NCBI GenBank assembly: GCA_002305275.1 | Contig: DBQO01000013.1 | Coordinates: forward strand, 1 to 42,797 | From: Bacteroidales bacterium UBA1392 | Lineage (GTDB): Bacteria; Bacteroidota; Bacteroidia; Bacteroidales; UBA932 | DNA: 42,797 nucleotides | Direction of reading: 5' to 3' | Part shown: piece by piece, positions 15,934 to 24,343 of the stretch | Numbering within the stretch: the first letter of the stretch is position 1 | How the letters are laid out: the number at the start of each line of letters is the position of its first letter | Notes under the pieces: model-generated | Database searches by the model: none | Told to the model about the DNA's origin: nothing | What the model saw: the letters and a program-made list of their open reading frames with translations, nothing else | Program-made: the position numbers and the translations under genes

Positions 15934-17736
15934 TTAATTGTTTTTATTTAGAGGGCGATAGGGTTTTCCACCGCCTACGAAGTCGGCATTTTTATAAAAT
16001 TCGACAAAAGTCAAACGCATCGGGTGTACAAATGCACCGATAGCTGAGAGCAGCATTACAAAAAGGTGACCGAAGATCAGAAGAATTATACAGAGAATCC
16101 ATCCGGCGTAAGGGACACCCTTGAGAGCTATGGACATGGCATTGATTACCGCTCCGAGGCTTCCTCCGGCTGCACCCAGTCCGAAAAGACGGATATAGGA
16201 AAGCGTGTCTCCAAAGAATCCGGTAATGTCATAAAGAGATGTGACTCCACCAAAAATGCGTTTTATAGGGTTGCGTACAGGGTTGGAGAAAAGCAACACC
16301 AAACCAAGGCCTCCGGCTCCAAACGTCCATCCCATCCAGGGAGGTGCCAGGTTTTTACCTGTCTGAGAGCCTGCATAGAGCAGCGAAATCCATACTAATA
16401 TCATACACCAGCCGATGTTTGACATGCCATGTTGCCATCCATCTCTGAGAATCTTGTAAATAGCAGAAATCAGTCGTGCCACTATAATATGTACTAAACC
16501 AAATATAATGGCAAACCAGAACATCTTGATATCGGTAAAGAAAAGTCCCTTGATGTTGTCGGACATATTGAACACGTCATAAATCTTTGTGCCGAATATC
16601 GAACCGTTGAGCATAGGCATTATGATCGTTCCCACACCAAGCCAGACGCCGAGTTTTGCATATTCACGCAGAGAAGGAACTTTCCAGATGACAAACAGCG
16701 ATGCCAGCACTATTATCAGGCCATATCCCATATCTCCCAGACAGAGTCCGAAGAATAGCATATAGAATGGTGCAAAATATGGCGTAAGGTCGAGCTCATC
16801 GTAGGTTGGCAGCATATACATGTTGCCAATAAGTTCAAATAGTCTGGAGAAAGGGTTGTTTTTAAGTTTAATGGGAGGGTTATCCTCAGCTTTTGCGGGC
16901 TCAGAGAGCCACACGATAAGATCACAACTATTTAGAAACTCTGCAACCAAGGCATCATTCTCAGTAGGTGCGAAGCCCTCCAAAACCGATAGAGACCCTT
17001 CTGCCTGACTCTCCGATGCAGCACCGGCAAAATACTTGTCAAGCTCCTGAGTGTCGAGTGCATATTTGCGTTCCATCTCTCCGAGGGAATCCTTGAGAGC
17101 TGCCAAAGTTGAGTTAGTATCCTTTATCTCCTGCTCCAGAGAGGCAATCCTGGAGTCCAGAGTAATGGAGGAGTTCTGCGGAAGCTGTGATTCAGAAAGA
17201 GGAAATGAATAGGGTTCCCCGATGGGTGAAAGTACCACAAAGCAACTCTTGCCCTCATAAGAATTGAGCAGTTGCATCGGATACTCCTTCTCCCAATCCG
17301 GATCAAACTTTTTATCCGGTATTATGTAGAAGTGGGGTGTATATCCCGCTTTCTGCAGACGGTCAATATCCGCAGGATTGAAGTTTCCCCATGGGAGCGC
17401 TTCGTTACGCTCGCGTATTGCAATAGTGAGTTCCTGCTTCAAGGAAACTGAAGAGTCGAGCAGAGTGGCGATTCTTTCAAATAAGTCCAAATCTCTCCCT
17501 GACTTGATAATTTCCTTGGCAGGTGTCTCTTCCGTAATATTTTTGAGAAAGTCTTTGTAGCGTTTTATCACTTTTTTCTCTGAAGTCGTGAGATCGAGAA
17601 GGCGGCTGGAATTCTCGTCGGTGGCCTTGAAAGAGCGGGTGATGTCCATTAGCCCCAGCTCCTGGAGACGGTCAAGGAAATCCATCAGTTCCGGTTGGAA
17701 CGAGATGATGGAGTATCGTGTCATTCTTTTTATCAT
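15934..17736 (-). CDS. ntpI: V-type ATP synthase subunit I
   Basis: 600 residues. The N-terminal half (1-330) is soluble and coiled (RIASLEQEIKDTNSTLAALKDSLGEMERKY), the stator stalk part. The C-terminal half has seven to eight membrane helices, beginning near residue 335 at YFAPFYMLFFGLCLGDMGYG, a well-conserved motif, and ending after the FVHPMRLTFVEFYKN motif. Subunit I forms the half channels that let ions reach the K ring. Its start overlaps the end of subunit D by four bases. Compared with archaeal versions (about 640-680 residues) it is slightly short, as in other Bacteroidota. Confidence 0.93.
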   Translation of the reverse strand: MIKRMTRYSIISFQPELMDFLDRLQELGLMDITRSFKATDENSSRLLDLTTSEKKVIKRYKDFLKNITEETPAKEIIKSGRDLDLFERIATLLDSSVSLKQELTIAIRERNEALPWGNFNPADIDRLQKAGYTPHFYIIPDKKFDPDWEKEYPMQLLNSYEGKSCFVVLSPIGEPYSFPLSESQLPQNSSITLDSRIASLEQEIKDTNSTLAALKDSLGEMERKYALDTQELDKYFAGAASESQAEGSLSVLEGFAPTENDALVAEFLNSCDLIVWLSEPAKAEDNPPIKLKNNPFSRLFELIGNMYMLPTYDELDLTPYFAPFYMLFFGLCLGDMGYGLIIVLASLFVIWKVPSLREYAKLGVWLGVGTIIMPMLNGSIFGTKIYDVFNMSDNIKGLFFTDIKMFWFAIIFGLVHIIVARLISAIYKILRDGWQHGMSNIGWCMILVWISLLYAGSQTGKNLAPPWMGWTFGAGGLGLVLLFSNPVRNPIKRIFGGVTSLYDITGFFGDTLSYIRLFGLGAAGGSLGAVINAMSIALKGVPYAGWILCIILLIFGHLFVMLLSAIGAFVHPMRLTFVEFYKNADFVGGGKPYRPLNKNN

Positions 17737-18341
17737 GATGCTTCCTCCTCTTCTTCAGCCTGATGGCGTGCTTTAACTATCTTTTGTGCAGCTTTGGAGA
17801 GATTTTCCTCATCCTCAATAAATCGTTTGATCTTGAGTATTGCTTCCTGATATCCAGGAATCTGAACCTTTTCGTAGAGATTAACTTTTTGTGTGGTCTT
17901 TTTCCTTTGGTAATCCAGAATTCTACTCTTCTCAATATAAACCTCTGACTCAATACCGAGTTGTGCGAGTTTCTTGAGAATCTCCACACCCTCTGAAAAC
18001 CACATAGGACTCGTATAGCGGTCAAATTCTGCCACATCGTAGCTTACGCTCTTCAATGCAGGTGTCTTTACTCCGGCTACCTTAACCGTAACCAATTCGA
18101 CATCCCTGACCTTTATCAAGCCAGGTTCAAATTCGTGCCAAAGTGCAGCGAGATAGTCATATTGTTGTAGCGCCTTCTCCAACTCCTCTATGAGCTCCTC
18201 TGAACGCTTCTTAGCCTTCTTAACCTCCATACGGAGTGCCGACTCTTTGTTTTTAAGGGTCGGTAGGGCCAATAAACGGATCTTCAATTGCTTGTTGATC
18301 TCGTTCAGGGACGTTTTGTTGAATTGGAATTTAATAGCCAT
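17733..18341 (-). CDS. ntpD: V-type ATP synthase subunit D (central stalk)
   Basis: 202 residues, largely helical and coiled coil, with the N-terminal signature IKFQFNKTSLNEINKQLKI and a C-terminal helix ending in a glutamate-rich tail. Subunit D is the rotating shaft inside the A3B3 head. No gene for subunit F, its usual partner, is present in the operon. It starts six bases after the subunit B stop. Confidence 0.9.
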   Translation of the reverse strand: MAIKFQFNKTSLNEINKQLKIRLLALPTLKNKESALRMEVKKAKKRSEELIEELEKALQQYDYLAALWHEFEPGLIKVRDVELVTVKVAGVKTPALKSVSYDVAEFDRYTSPMWFSEGVEILKKLAQLGIESEVYIEKSRILDYQRKKTTQKVNLYEKVQIPGYQEAILKIKRFIEDEENLSKAAQKIVKARHQAEEEEEAS

Positions 18342-18347
18342 AAGTTA

Positions 18348-19667
18348 TTATTCTTTCCAGTATTTTTCTACAAGTGCTTCTCTGATACCCGTCTCCGCTT
18401 TGGAGAAGTATTTGCCGAAAAGTTCCCACGCGGTGTCGAGCATTTCATCGATGGATATGTTGACATCAATGGCGAGCAGTCTGGTGGAGTACTCTTTTGC
18501 ATAATCCAGGCAGCGCAGGTCATAATCGCTAAGATCAAAGCCGTTTTCAAGTTTTGTCTTGGCGTTGGATGCGTCGGCATATAGACGAACGGCAGTATTC
18601 ATCACCTGGTTGTGGTCTTCGCGAGTCTGCTTACCTATCACGAGTTGTTTAAGACGTGAAAGAGAGCGGAAAGGGTCGATGATCACTTTACCCGTGTCTG
18701 TATCCATGCGGAGGAAAAGCTGTCCTTCAGTGATATATCCGGTATTATCCGGTATGGCATGCGTGATGTCGCCGTCATTGAGGGTTGTTACTGCAATGAT
18801 GGTGATGGAGCCTCCATCCGGCAATTGCACCGCCTTCTCGTAGATCTTTGCAAGGTCTGAGTAGAGTGATCCGGGCATTGAGTCCTTGGAAGGGATCTGA
18901 TCCATACGGTTGGATACAATGGTTAGTGCGTCTGCATATAGCGTCATGTCTGTAAGTAGTACGAGCACTTTTTCATTTTTATCAACCGCAAAATATTCAG
19001 CGGCAGTAAGTGCCATATCCGGAATGAGCAGACGTTCCACGGGAGGTTGTTCTGTGGTGTTTACAAAACTTATGATCTTGTTGAGTGCACCGGCATTTTC
19101 AAAAACCTGTCTGAAGTAGAGGTAGTCGTCATTGGATAGACCCATACCTCCAAGGATGATTTTATCTACATCTGCCCGGAGGGCCACTTGTGCCATTACC
19201 TGGTTGTATGGTTGGTCGGGGTCGGCGAAGAAGGGAATCTTCTGTCCGGAAACGAGAGTGTTGTTGAGGTCGATGCCGGCAATTCCCGTCGGAATCAATT
19301 GTGATGGTTGTTTTCTCCTAAAAGGGTTAACGGATGGACCTCCGATATAGCGTTTTTCACCCTCAATGGAAGGACCATCGTCAATAGGGTGGCCATACGC
19401 GTTGAAAAACCTTCCTGCCAGGTGATCGCTGACATTCAGAACCGGTGGTTCTCCAAAAAACTGAACCTCTGCATTAGTAGGAATGCCTTCGGTACCTTCG
19501 AACACCTGAAGGGTGATAAGATTGTCTTTGATTTTCACCACCTGTGCAAGACGGCCATCTACAATGGCAAGCTCGTCATTGGTTACACCGGCTGCCCTGA
19601 GCGAAACAGTAGCCTTAGTGATGGCTTCAAGCTGTGTGTATATTCTCTGGAACGCTTTTGTTGTCAT
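18348..19667 (-). CDS. ntpB: V-type ATP synthase subunit B
   Basis: 439 residues, close to the family length. It has the beta-barrel N-terminus, GRFFNAYGHPIDDGPSIEG, the ATP-synthase alpha/beta signature region PSKDSMPGSLYSDLAKIYEKA and GGSITIIAVTTLNDGDITH. It lacks a P-loop, as expected for the non-catalytic subunit of A/V-type enzymes. It alternates with subunit A in the hexameric head. Its start overlaps the end of subunit A by four bases. Confidence 0.94.
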   Translation of the reverse strand: MTTKAFQRIYTQLEAITKATVSLRAAGVTNDELAIVDGRLAQVVKIKDNLITLQVFEGTEGIPTNAEVQFFGEPPVLNVSDHLAGRFFNAYGHPIDDGPSIEGEKRYIGGPSVNPFRRKQPSQLIPTGIAGIDLNNTLVSGQKIPFFADPDQPYNQVMAQVALRADVDKIILGGMGLSNDDYLYFRQVFENAGALNKIISFVNTTEQPPVERLLIPDMALTAAEYFAVDKNEKVLVLLTDMTLYADALTIVSNRMDQIPSKDSMPGSLYSDLAKIYEKAVQLPDGGSITIIAVTTLNDGDITHAIPDNTGYITEGQLFLRMDTDTGKVIIDPFRSLSRLKQLVIGKQTREDHNQVMNTAVRLYADASNAKTKLENGFDLSDYDLRCLDYAKEYSTRLLAIDVNISIDEMLDTAWELFGKYFSKAETGIREALVEKYWKE

Positions 19668-21409
19668 TTTTTCAGTTTGTTGTTAAGTTGCTCAAGGTAT
19701 CTGTTGAATTGCTCACTTTTGAATTCGGAATAATTCATCTGGCGGAGGATATTTATCAGTTCTTTGTAGAAGTTACCGCACTCTTCGAAGTTTTCAAACT
19801 CCAAATGGGTGTCACAAACATCCAGTACGAGAGTAAGCATATACTCCTGTCTTTCCATCGAAGTCAGGGAATCAATGGGGTCAAATGCATCTTGCTGTAG
19901 TATTGCGAAATCTATCAGCTCGGACTTCCAGTAGAGTTCATGATAACTCATGGGTACTCCATCATCTCCGAGAATATTAATCTGATCGGCAACCTCCTTG
20001 CCTCTGCGTATGATATTTTTAGCATGGTTAACTTTGTTCACCCAGTTTTTATCAACACGCTCGGATAGGAACTCAATCACCTCGGGATATTCAAGATACT
20101 TGGAATAAGAGTCTATGGGATCCACTGCCGGATATCTCTTCTTGTCGGCGCGGGCCTGAGAGAGTGCATAGAAACAGCGTGCAGCTTTTTTTGTGGCTTC
20201 AGTTACAGGTTCCTTCAGGTTTCCACCGGCAGGTGATACTGTACCTATAAAAGTTACGGAACCCGTCTTCCCATTTCGCAGATGGACGATACCTGCTCTT
20301 GAGTAGAAATTGGAAATGATGGCAGTAATATCCACGGGGAAAGCATCAGCTCCCGGGAGCTCTTCCAGACGGTTGGACATTTCGCGGAGTGCCTGAGCCC
20401 ACCTGGAAGTTGAGTCTGCAAGAAGAAGCACCTTCATACCCATGGCGCGGTAATACTCACAGATTGTCATAGCCGTATATACGGAAGCTTCACGTGCAGC
20501 TACCGGCATATTGGAAGTATTGCAAACGATGGTGGTTCTCTCCATCAGCTTACGTCCGGTGTGAGGGTCTATGAGCTTAGGGAAATCGGTAAAGATCTCC
20601 ACTACCTCGTTGGCTCGCTCTCCGCAGGCAGCCATAACTATAACTTCGGCATCTCCCTGACGGGCGATTGCGTGCTGCAATACAGTCTTTCCGCAACCGA
20701 AGGGACCTGGAATAAATCCTGTACCACCTTCGGCAATGGGGTTGAGGGTATCCATACAACGCACTCCGGTCTCCATTATGCGATAGGGGCGGGGCTTTTC
20801 AATGTAACCGCCGACGGCAATTTTGACCGGCCACTTCTGAACCATTGTCACTTTGTGCTCTTCCCCCTGGGAGTCAATTAAAAGTGCTATTGTATCATCT
20901 ATCTTGTACTCCCCTTCCGGAGCAATGCTCTTTATGGTAAATTCACCCTCAAAAGAGAAGGGTACCATAATCTTGTGGGGTAGCCAGCCCTCCATTACCT
21001 CTCCGAGCCAGTCGGCGGCAAACACCTTGTCGCCCGGTTGTGCAGAAGGTTTGAAGTGCCATTGTTTGTTGTGATCCAGCGGTTTTGTGTATTCTCCTCT
21101 CTTGAGAAAAATATCCTCCATTGTCTCGAGGTTGTTCTGAAGCCCGTCAAAACTGCTGGAGAGAAGTCCGGGCCCCAGAGTAGCTTCGAGCATATGGCCT
21201 GCAAATTCGACTTTATCTCCTTGTTTAAGACCACGTGTGCTCTCGTATACCTGTACAAAGGCATTCTTTCCGGAGATTTTGATCACCTCGGCCATAAGTT
21301 TAGTGCCTCCAAGATCGATATAGCAAATCTCATTCTGGGAGACATGACCGTTAACTTCGACCGTCACCAGGTTGGAAATGATGCCTGTTACAATACCTGT
21401 ACTTTTCAT
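19664..21409 (-). CDS. ntpA: V-type ATP synthase subunit A (catalytic)
   Basis: 581 residues. The P-loop GPFGCGKTVLQ, the ACGERANEV loop and LLADSTSRWAQALREMSNRL mark the catalytic subunit; the non-homologous insertion typical of A subunits (about residues 110-190) is present, which separates it from F-type beta. It hydrolyses or makes ATP, coupled to ion movement through I and K. It lies 23 bases after the DUF2764 gene and overlaps subunit B. Confidence 0.95.
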   Translation of the reverse strand: MKSTGIVTGIISNLVTVEVNGHVSQNEICYIDLGGTKLMAEVIKISGKNAFVQVYESTRGLKQGDKVEFAGHMLEATLGPGLLSSSFDGLQNNLETMEDIFLKRGEYTKPLDHNKQWHFKPSAQPGDKVFAADWLGEVMEGWLPHKIMVPFSFEGEFTIKSIAPEGEYKIDDTIALLIDSQGEEHKVTMVQKWPVKIAVGGYIEKPRPYRIMETGVRCMDTLNPIAEGGTGFIPGPFGCGKTVLQHAIARQGDAEVIVMAACGERANEVVEIFTDFPKLIDPHTGRKLMERTTIVCNTSNMPVAAREASVYTAMTICEYYRAMGMKVLLLADSTSRWAQALREMSNRLEELPGADAFPVDITAIISNFYSRAGIVHLRNGKTGSVTFIGTVSPAGGNLKEPVTEATKKAARCFYALSQARADKKRYPAVDPIDSYSKYLEYPEVIEFLSERVDKNWVNKVNHAKNIIRRGKEVADQINILGDDGVPMSYHELYWKSELIDFAILQQDAFDPIDSLTSMERQEYMLTLVLDVCDTHLEFENFEECGNFYKELINILRQMNYSEFKSEQFNRYLEQLNNKLKK

Positions 21410-21432
21410 GCTTGTTAGTATGTTTTTCTTGT

Positions 21433-21993
21433 TTATGATTCGTAATTGACTCCCTTAAAAGTGCCTCTGACTTCATTCACAAGGCGTGCAAAGAGCTCTT
21501 TGCCACTCTCAGGGTCGAGCTTAGTCCATCTTTCCACGACTCGGGCTTTCGTGAAGAATCCGAGCAGGACATTGATGTTAAAAAGTTCTCCGGAGGTTAT
21601 TTCATTGATTTTGTCCCACATAAAACGGTCAAGCTTGCGCTCTCTCTCGATGAGATTATCCATTGCGAAAATCTGTTTCAAAGTTGGATACTCCTCGAAT
21701 TCACCTTCATAGGTTACTCCATCAAGCCAGCAAAGACGAGCATCCCTAACACATTTGTCAAAGGAAAAATATTCCCTGATGAATAGGTTGGGATGAAGCG
21801 CAGCTGCGCGGTAAAAATGTCGTGAGATTAATTCCTTGTCCAGACCGAAATTGAGCCAGTCCAGAAGTCTGCGATCCTTTTCCGAAAGCATTTCGGCAAT
21901 GTTCTTCTGGAGAGAGGTGGCATCAAGTGCCTGGGGACCGTAGTCAAGAAGGAGATCGGGCAATCCGGCAATGATATAGTGATAATTGCCCAT
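21433..21993 (-). CDS. DUF2764 family protein, V-ATPase operon (possible subunit C equivalent)
   Basis: 186 residues, soluble and helical, starting MGNYHYIIAGLPDLLLD. It matches the DUF2764 family, which in Bacteroidota, Chlamydiae and Spirochaetes sits between subunits E and A. No recognisable subunit C (the connector between shaft and ring) is present, and this is the only unassigned gene in the operon, so the simplest reading is that it takes the place of subunit C. That is inference from position, length and helical content. Its ATG overlaps the subunit E stop (TAATG), which implies coupled translation. Confidence 0.75.
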   Translation of the reverse strand: MGNYHYIIAGLPDLLLDYGPQALDATSLQKNIAEMLSEKDRRLLDWLNFGLDKELISRHFYRAAALHPNLFIREYFSFDKCVRDARLCWLDGVTYEGEFEEYPTLKQIFAMDNLIERERKLDRFMWDKINEITSGELFNINVLLGFFTKARVVERWTKLDPESGKELFARLVNEVRGTFKGVNYES

Positions 21994-22607
21994 TATTCAC
22001 CAAATAAAATGCGTCTTGTTGCAGGTCTGAGGTAGTTGCCAATCATGGCATCAAAGTCCTCGTCGGTAAAGCTTATCATATATCCTCCATCCTTCGGGCC
22101 TATTTTGAATCCATTGGAGAGGCCCTTAACATATTCAACTTCAAGCCCCTTACAAAGCTTACCGTTGATTTCCTTTTTAAGAAAATCCTCAAGCTCAGAC
22201 TTCATGCTCTGCGGAATTATCATCTCGAGAGCAATAGAATCGGGATTTGCAGCATTAAATGCACCTGCAATGGTAGTGATGACGGACTTGATTAATTTGG
22301 AGTCGGACATCGCTTCTTTGACAGCCGGAGTGACAGTGTTTGTTATAACCATCTTCTCGACCTGCTGTCTAAGTGCGTTGATGGCCTGGGTGGAGGCCAT
22401 TTTTACATCATTGTCAGCACGAGTAATGATCTCCGCTGCCTCTTTTTCGGCTTTTGTGACAATGGCGTTAGCTTCATTCTTGGCCTCTGATACAATTTTA
22501 TCCGCTTCTTGGAGTGCCTTGGCCTTTAGCTCCTGGGCCTCCTGTTTTCCTTTGGAGAGCCCTTCGTTATAGAGCTTGTCTGTAAGTTCCTGCAATTTGT
22601 TTTGCAT
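21993..22607 (-). CDS. ntpE: V-type ATP synthase subunit E (peripheral stalk)
   Basis: 204 residues from ATG 22607 (MQNKLQELTDKLYNEG); the frame is open further to 22646 but the promoter box lies there. The first 100 residues form a long alanine- and glutamate-rich coiled coil, the rest the globular foot that binds the head. Subunit E normally pairs with G/H; no such gene is seen. First gene of the V-ATPase operon. Confidence 0.88.
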   Translation of the reverse strand: MQNKLQELTDKLYNEGLSKGKQEAQELKAKALQEADKIVSEAKNEANAIVTKAEKEAAEIITRADNDVKMASTQAINALRQQVEKMVITNTVTPAVKEAMSDSKLIKSVITTIAGAFNAANPDSIALEMIIPQSMKSELEDFLKKEINGKLCKGLEVEYVKGLSNGFKIGPKDGGYMISFTDEDFDAMIGNYLRPATRRILFGE

Positions 22608-22643
22608 ATAGTCAGATTTATAAATACTTATTGTTTCGAGCGA

Positions 22644-22674
22644 CAAATATAATTAAATTGAAAAGCAATAGCAA
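22644..22674 (-). promoter_or_regulatory. Promoter of the V-ATPase operon
   Basis: On the minus strand TTG (22672-22674), exactly 20 bases, TATATTTG (22644-22651), then the ATG at 22607. A full match to the Bacteroidota housekeeping pattern. It begins within two bases of the end of the upstream decarboxylase terminator. Confidence 0.8.
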
Positions 22675-22675
22675 C

Positions 22676-22712
22676 AAAAAAGACGGTAAATTTTCCAAAT
22701 ACCGTCTTTTTT
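22676..22712 (-). terminator. Terminator of the methylmalonyl-CoA decarboxylase operon
   Basis: A perfect 13-base-pair stem, AAAAAAGACGGTA (22676-22688) with TACCGTCTTTTTT (22700-22712), around an 11-base loop. It lies 19 bases after the beta subunit stop and ends in a T tract on the minus strand. Confidence 0.9.
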
Positions 22713-22731
22713 TCCATAAAAGTGTCATAAA

Positions 22732-23874
22732 TTATCCGAGGAAGCCAAGTAAAATACCTGCTGCAACAGCACTGCCGATGACACCGGCCACATTGGGTCC
22801 CATGGCGTGCATCAAGAGGTGGTTGGTCCTGTCGTACTCTCGTCCTACCATTTGGGAAACCCTGGCTGAAGCAGGTACTGCCGATACGCCGGCGTTGCCA
22901 ATGAGGGGATTGATCTTGTTGCCCTCTTTAAGGAAGAGGTTGAAGATTTTTACGAAAAAGACACCTCCAAATGTTGCAATCATAAATGAGAGGGCGCCGA
23001 TTGCAAAAATCTTTATAGAGTCAATACGTAGGAAATGGTCTGCTTGAGTCGAAGCACCTACGGTAAGACCAACGAGGATGGTTACCACGTCAATCAGCGG
23101 ACCTCCTGCCGTAGTGGCAAGACGCTTTGTAACACCGCTTTCTTTGAGAAGGTTACCCAAGAAGAGCATGCCCAAAAGAGGAAGACCTGATGGCACGATG
23201 AATGCCATTATCAGAAAACCGATGATGGGGAAGAGTATCTTCTCAGTTTGTGCAACCGGCCTGGGTGGCTTCATGCGAATCAGACGCTCTTTCTTAGTGG
23301 TTAGGAGTCTCATGATCGGCGGTTGTATAACGGGTACCAGTGCCATATATGAATAAGCTGAAACGGCAATGGCACCCAAAAGGTCGGGAGCCAATCTTGA
23401 CGTCAGGAAGATGGCTGTCGGACCGTCAGCACCACCAATAATACCGATGGAACCTGCCTGCAAAGGGTCAAAACCGACTGCAAGAGCGATAGCGTAAGCT
23501 CCGAAGATACCAAGCTGTGCAGCGGCACCGACAAGGATCAATTTTGGATTGGAAATCAAAGCAGAGAAGTCGGTTATAGCGCCAATGCCGAGGAAAATCA
23601 GAGGCGGGTAGAAGCCCAACCTTACTCCCTGGTAGAGAATGTTCAATACGGATCCCTCCTCATAAATTCCGACTTCCAGACCGGCGAACAGTGGAATATT
23701 ACCTATGAGGATGCCAAATCCGATAGGGACGAGCAGCATCGGTTCCCATTCTTTCTTAACAGCAAGATAGATGAAGATACAGCCGATGACAATCATTACC
23801 AGATGACCCAACTGTACGTTGGCAAATCCGGTAAACATCCAGAATGTTTTGAGGTTTGATAAGATATTTTCCAT
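22732..23874 (-). CDS. mmdB: Na+-translocating decarboxylase beta subunit (methylmalonyl-CoA decarboxylase)
   Basis: 380 residues, about nine to eleven membrane helices. Family signatures are GGADGPTAIFLTSRLAPDL (with the aspartate needed for Na+ transport in the OadB/MmdB/GcdB family) and NAGVSAVPASARVSQ near residue 325. In the complex it decarboxylates carboxybiotin and uses the energy to move Na+ out of the cell. It is the last gene of the five-gene minus-strand set, 14 bases after the biotin carrier. Members for oxaloacetate, glutaconyl-CoA and methylmalonyl-CoA are alike; the adjacent epimerase and carboxyltransferase decide for methylmalonyl-CoA. Confidence 0.92.
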   Translation of the reverse strand: MENILSNLKTFWMFTGFANVQLGHLVMIVIGCIFIYLAVKKEWEPMLLVPIGFGILIGNIPLFAGLEVGIYEEGSVLNILYQGVRLGFYPPLIFLGIGAITDFSALISNPKLILVGAAAQLGIFGAYAIALAVGFDPLQAGSIGIIGGADGPTAIFLTSRLAPDLLGAIAVSAYSYMALVPVIQPPIMRLLTTKKERLIRMKPPRPVAQTEKILFPIIGFLIMAFIVPSGLPLLGMLFLGNLLKESGVTKRLATTAGGPLIDVVTILVGLTVGASTQADHFLRIDSIKIFAIGALSFMIATFGGVFFVKIFNLFLKEGNKINPLIGNAGVSAVPASARVSQMVGREYDRTNHLLMHAMGPNVAGVIGSAVAAGILLGFLG

Positions 23875-23888
23875 ACAATACTAACCTA

Positions 23889-24323
23889 TTACCCTATTAC
23901 TACAAGTGTGTCACCTTCAAGAACAGAGTCGCCCTTGCTGACCTGGATGCTTTCAATTTTTCCATTTGCCGTGGCTTCTATGACATTTTCCATCTTCATG
24001 GCTTCGAGTATGAGGATAACGTCACCCTTTTTCACAGTATCACCAACGGCACATTTTACCTCAAGTATAACGCCCGGGAGAGGCGACTTGACAGGTGAAC
24101 TACCTGTGGCGGGTGCCATGGGTGTAATGGGCTTAACTGAAGATACGGCTGCAGGAGAGGTGGTTTTAATGATTTTTATTGGGGCTGTTGACTTAGTTAT
24201 GGGCTTCTCAAACTCAACAGTGTAACTAGTACCGTTTACTTCAACAGTAGCAGAAGTCTCCTCTACGTCACCAATTGCAACATTATAATTATTGCCGTTT
24301 ATTACGAGTTTATATTCTTTCAT
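23889..24323 (-). CDS. mmdC: Biotin carrier subunit of methylmalonyl-CoA decarboxylase
   Basis: 144 residues. A short N-terminal domain (1-40) is joined by a flexible Pro/Ala/Ser/Thr-rich linker (about 43-78) to a biotinyl domain (79-144) whose EAMKMEN motif carries the lysine (K110) to be biotinylated. It swings carboxybiotin from the carboxyltransferase to the membrane beta subunit. Located between the gamma-like and beta genes, as in Bacteroidota and Veillonella-type decarboxylases. Confidence 0.93.
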   Translation of the reverse strand: MKEYKLVINGNNYNVAIGDVEETSATVEVNGTSYTVEFEKPITKSTAPIKIIKTTSPAAVSSVKPITPMAPATGSSPVKSPLPGVILEVKCAVGDTVKKGDVILILEAMKMENVIEATANGKIESIQVSKGDSVLEGDTLVVIG

Positions 24324-24343
24324 TTCAATTCAAGTTATAGATG

